Made by a program: the position numbers and the translations under genes. Positions 60,505-64,000 of a stretch of DNA of 64,000 bases are shown here, one piece after another (the stretch's first letter is position 1; every line of letters begins with the position of its first letter). Location: contig KK106982.1 in the NCBI GenBank assembly GCA_000611775.1, forward strand, positions 4,966,450 to 5,030,449. The letters are read 5' to 3'. The DNA comes from Umbilicaria muhlenbergii (taxonomy: Eukaryota > Ascomycota > Lecanoromycetes > Umbilicariales > Umbilicariaceae). Under the pieces are notes generated by a model. The model did not search any database. It was not told where the DNA came from and was given only the letters and a program-made list of their open reading frames with translations.

Positions 60505-61025
60505 TTTTGAGCATCATTTTAAAAATATCAGTCATGAAATGAACTGTGACTCAACAGTTATTACAAGATGTTGATTTCAAGCTGCAGTGCTTCAACCTCT
60601 GAGACTGTTGAATCAATGATGAAGATCAAGATCTCATCATCAGACAAGTTCATGAGAGAAAGAAAGATGTTAAACTCATTTTTTACTCAGTTGAACAATT
60701 ATATCTGACTCAACTGCATCATGTTCAAGAAGGAAGTTGACAAGGTGTTGTTCACATTAACACACTTAAAATTTAACATTCTTAACTGATTTGAGCTGAC
60801 CCTCTGAGATTATATGAAAAATGAGAAGAAGGATCATGATGATGAAATGAATAAAATCTTCTTCAGTTTAAAGAAGTTCAAGAAATAGATTAAAATAATG
60901 TTTGAGATCATTAATCAGAAAAGAATCACAGAGTGAGAAATTTACAACATCATGCAGAAAAAAGCAGTCACAACATATACTGTTAATTTTCAAAGACATG
61001 TCATGTATACAAACTGAGATGATAA
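60505..61025 (+). pseudogene. Family-1 gag fragment
   Basis: The 5' part of gag in plus orientation, matching the complement of 13490-12950 (for example SSDKFMRERKMLN, then a KNEKKDHDDEM segment). It stops where element E begins at 61026, so element E probably inserted into this element. The other half would lie beyond the window. Confidence 0.75.
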
Positions 61026-61319
61026 TGTCAGGGCCATCATATATAGTAGTATGACAGTACAACAGTACAACAGTACAATAATACAACAGTATGACAATAC
61101 ATCATTATAACTCACTTATATGATGACTCAGTGAGTAGCGCCTTGACATCAAGTGAAAACTCTTCACAAGGAGATTCAAAAACCTGCTTCCTCAGTGATC
61201 AGTTTTGCCACTAAATAGAAGATGTATAATCATTGCATTGACCTCATCATGATTATATTGCTTATGACACTCTGTTCAAACATCATTATGATGCTCTGTC
61301 ATACACTCTGCCTCTTACA
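61026..61319 (+). repeat. Element E 5' LTR (about 294 bp)
   Basis: Boundaries were set by comparison with the solo LTR at 2136-2269 and 18676-18816. It contains a run of ACAGTATGACA-like words at 61050-61095. Confidence 0.7.
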
Positions 61320-61372
61320 TACTGATCACTCAGTACCTTCAGGTGAATGGTCACGTTGAAAGCAAATAAGAC

Positions 61373-62720
61373 ATGATGACATCAACACTTCAATCTCATC
61401 AGGTCAGTGAAACAGTTGACAATCAAGCTGAGACAGGCCCTTTGATTAACAGGTTTACATTATCAGTCATTGATACTCCTACTTCTGACATCATTGATGA
61501 TGATGAACATATCACTGCAGGCAACCTCAATGACATCATTGAAGACCTTGAGGCAATCACTGCTCATAATCAGGAGGTCATCAAGCGTCAGTGATTACAG
61601 TTACAACATGTATGACAAGAAATTAAGTTTGAAGACAATAAAAGGAAGCTTCAGGAGCTTAATCAACATCTGCAAGAAAGTTCTTTAATTATGATAAACT
61701 CAGAGAATGACACAAGTTCATCACATGAATTATGATGTTGAGTTATGACAGACATCACACCTCCCTCTTTTTGACATCTTATAAAGTCATGAGAGCCTCA
61801 TCTCTATGCAGGAGGTGTTAAAGTCATGAGATGAAAACTTCAAGAATACCTGAATGAAATCAATCAGAATCAGGAGCTGATGTCAGAGCAATTCTTTACT
61901 GAATGAGATTTCATCATCTGAGCAGGCACCTACCTTGAAAAAGCAGTCATGAGTGACTGACAGAAGCAAAAAGAGCAGCATGATTACACTTGAGTCATTT
62001 ACAACAACTTTTTAAAGGTTTTAGAGAAGAACCTATCCCCTGATGAAGACATGAATGAATGAAATATCATCACCTTTAATGCAGTTGAACTCTGCAATCA
62101 TGATACAATCACCTCCTGATATAACAGATTATCAGAACTCTACTGCTTTCTTTCAGCTTCACACAAGGAAATCAGTGAGATGCTCATTTGAGATCACTGA
62201 TGATCAAGACTTCCTCATCACATCTTGACTGAACTATGATGTTGAGATCTGACGCAGGTTGCAAGACAGTCAGTGCAGGAAATTTCAGCACATCTTGATG
62301 TCATCATCAATCATGAACTATTCTGAAGCTGCTCAGACACCAAAAAGGATCATCAAAGCAAAACTGACAACAACAACAAAAGTATGACACAGACGTCATA
62401 TTATGACAGAAAAGAATCTTTCATCAAACAATAAACCTCTCACCCTCAACAATTCAATCATGAAAGAGGAAACAATTTATGAGGTTTTTATTAAGAAAGT
62501 AATCATGATCAAAGCTGAAATTCAAATCACATATCAGTTGCAGAGAAAGTGATCATGACAACAACACAAACATTCACAGGACCCTCATGCTGACAAGAAG
62601 ACTTTATTCTCAAGAATGAAGTGAATGCATGAAAAGCAGCAGGCCTCTGTATCAAGTGTGAAGTCATCAGTCATTGAACAAATGAATGTATGATGAGATG
62701 ATCAACAGCAGTCATTACTG
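61373..62720 (+). pseudogene. Element E gag, broken
   Basis: A first open piece (MMTSTLQSHQVSETVDNQ) leads into capsid-like sequence with several TGA stops. It ends in a CCHC zinc knuckle at 62648-62689 (CIKCEVISH, TGA, TNEC) whose four ligands are all intact; only the Trp after His has become TGA. Confidence 0.75.
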
Positions 62721-64000
62721 CAGTTGATGTGAATAAATGACTCACAGTCAACCTTCAGCTCACCTTTTTACTTATCATTAATGATATCTCACATCTGATA
62801 TCAGGGCAGCTAGAGGTGAACTCTCATATGACAAGAGATGATCTGAAGAAAAAATACTCATATATTATTGACAATGACAGCCAGGGCAATACAATCACAT
62901 GAGATGTTGTCAATAAGCTGTCCCTACTGACTGAATCCTATGAGGCTCAAGGCAATGCATGAGGTAATATGATTAAGCTATCAGAGTCTGTTGTACTGAT
63001 GATTACAGCATATGACACTGACAGTCAACCTTACCACTATAGCAATCATTTCTTTATTACACAAGACAACACATCAGCTCTTTTTGTCCTCAGGTTATCA
63101 TTTCTAGTTCATGCAAACTCAAATCACTACTACAATACAGGTAAATTCCTATGGAGAAAGTCAAAACATACTATCACACACTGTATATTCATCATCAGTG
63201 AAAAGAAGGTGTTGAAGAATGTTTTACATATGAACAACCTCATCATTACTGACTGCTTTATAGGGCCGGCGGACCTAGTGGCTGATATGAAAAAATATAC
63301 CCTACAGATGAACTTGTTGTGATATGACAAAAAGTACAACAATGTTTATGACAGTCTACCTTCTGAATATCATGACTTCACAGACATATTTTAAGCAGCT
63401 GAGAAGCAGTCTTTACCTGAGAGAGGTTCACATGATCATGTCATTGACTTGAAATCAGAGCAGCAACCTTCATTCAGAAAGTTATACTCAATGTTCTCAG
63501 CTGAGCTCAATGTACTGAAGGTATATTTAGATGATGTTATGAAGACAAGCATAATCTGTAAATTAATATCACCTGTGACTTCACCTGTTATGTTTGTACT
63601 GAAATCAGATGGCAGCCTATGACTAGTCATTAATTATAAGCGCTTAAATGATATTATCATTAAAAATCACTACTCACTACCACTTATATCAGACATGTTG
63701 AATCATCTTCAGAGAGCTAAGAAGTTCACTAAGCTGAACTGCAAGAATGCATATAATTGAATATGAATCAAGGGTGAAGATGAGTGAAAAACAGCATTCT
63801 GAACATGATTCAGCCTGTTTGAATATCTTGTTATGTCTTTCAGTCTCATGAATGCTCCTGCTACATTTCAGGCATTCATTGATAAGGCTCTTGATGAGTT
63901 CCTTGATATAATCTGCATGATTTATCTAGATGATATCCTGATCTTCAGCAAAGATGAATCTGAACATGAGGAGCATGTATGACAAGTATTAACTGCATTA
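62721..64000 (+). pseudogene. Element E protease and RT, 5' part
   Basis: A protease-region frame (62969-63322, MIKLSESVVLMITAYDTDSQ) is followed by the gypsy linker YHDFTDIF. RT then reads [75 protein letters not shown] and [11 protein letters not shown]. The D of LDLRDAY is replaced by LNCKNAY, and stops are TGA at expected Trp or Arg sites. RT is cut by the window end. Confidence 0.85.

Larger units (their letters stand above)
61026..64000 (+). mobile_element. Ty3/gypsy retrotransposon E, 5' part, runs off the window
   Basis: The 5' LTR is 61026-61319 (TGTCAGGGCC...CTCTTACA), followed by gag, protease and the first half of RT in plus orientation. The same LTR occurs as the interrupted solo copy at 2136-18816. 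RT keeps YLDD at 63923-63934, and long stretches are conserved, so this copy is less decayed than H. The right end is outside the window. Confidence 0.85.

Noticed and set aside
1-64000. CRISPR arrays, rRNA or tRNA genes
   Set aside because: No regularly spaced short repeats with unique spacers and no conserved rRNA or tRNA landmarks were seen. The genes and introns indicate a eukaryote.

Overview
The window looks like an AT-rich, transposon-packed chromosome region of a filamentous ascomycete (Pezizomycotina). The evidence is two intron-containing genes of typical fungal families, dense degenerate Ty3/gypsy and Ty1/copia retrotransposons, and repeat copies that differ almost only by C/T and G/A transitions, which resembles repeat-induced point mutation (RIP). 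The species cannot be named from the sequence. No rRNA, tRNA or CRISPR array was seen.

Layout. 1-2135: decayed AT-rich DNA with a chromodomain remnant. 2136-18816: a nested stack. A solo LTR (family E) was hit by gypsy element 1 (2270-18670, minus strand), which was then hit by gypsy element 2 (7327-13923, minus) and by a gag-protease-only LTR element 3 (15419-18557, plus). Perfect 5-bp target duplications support the three complete insertions. 18817-19440: AT-rich spacer. 19440-27170: an island of normal base composition with two divergently transcribed genes. These are a five-exon fructosamine/ketosamine-3-kinase-like gene (19736-21142, minus) and a two-exon NOD-like receptor gene (21544-26441, plus) with a SesB-type hydrolase domain, a NACHT domain and WD40 repeats. 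27171-28064: AT-rich spacer.

28070-45790: a Ty1/copia element (minus) broken up by a foldback element (32792-33750), a chromodomain-bearing gypsy deletion derivative (35200-36618, plus) and an 8.8-kb gypsy element D with an extra 3' ORF (36796-45577, minus). 46325-52824: gypsy element C (minus). 52825-58986: a badly decayed gypsy H (plus) with a 1.9-kb non-autonomous LTR element inside (53643-55541). 58987-60111: a second foldback copy whose centre is inverted relative to the first. 60158-61025: LTR plus gag of a family-1 gypsy. 61026-64000: the 5' half of gypsy element E, running off the window.

The only probably functional host genes are the kinase-like gene and the NLR-like gene. The NLR probably acts in self/non-self or pathogen sensing and the kinase in repair of glycated amines; no direct functional link is visible beyond the roughly 400-bp shared intergenic region. 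Everything else is mobile-element sequence at different stages of decay. In-frame stops in the transposon genes are strongly biased to TGA at tryptophan positions, which is not the usual outcome of CpA-directed RIP. Exon boundaries, LTR ends and duplications were read by eye; no alignment or database search was run.
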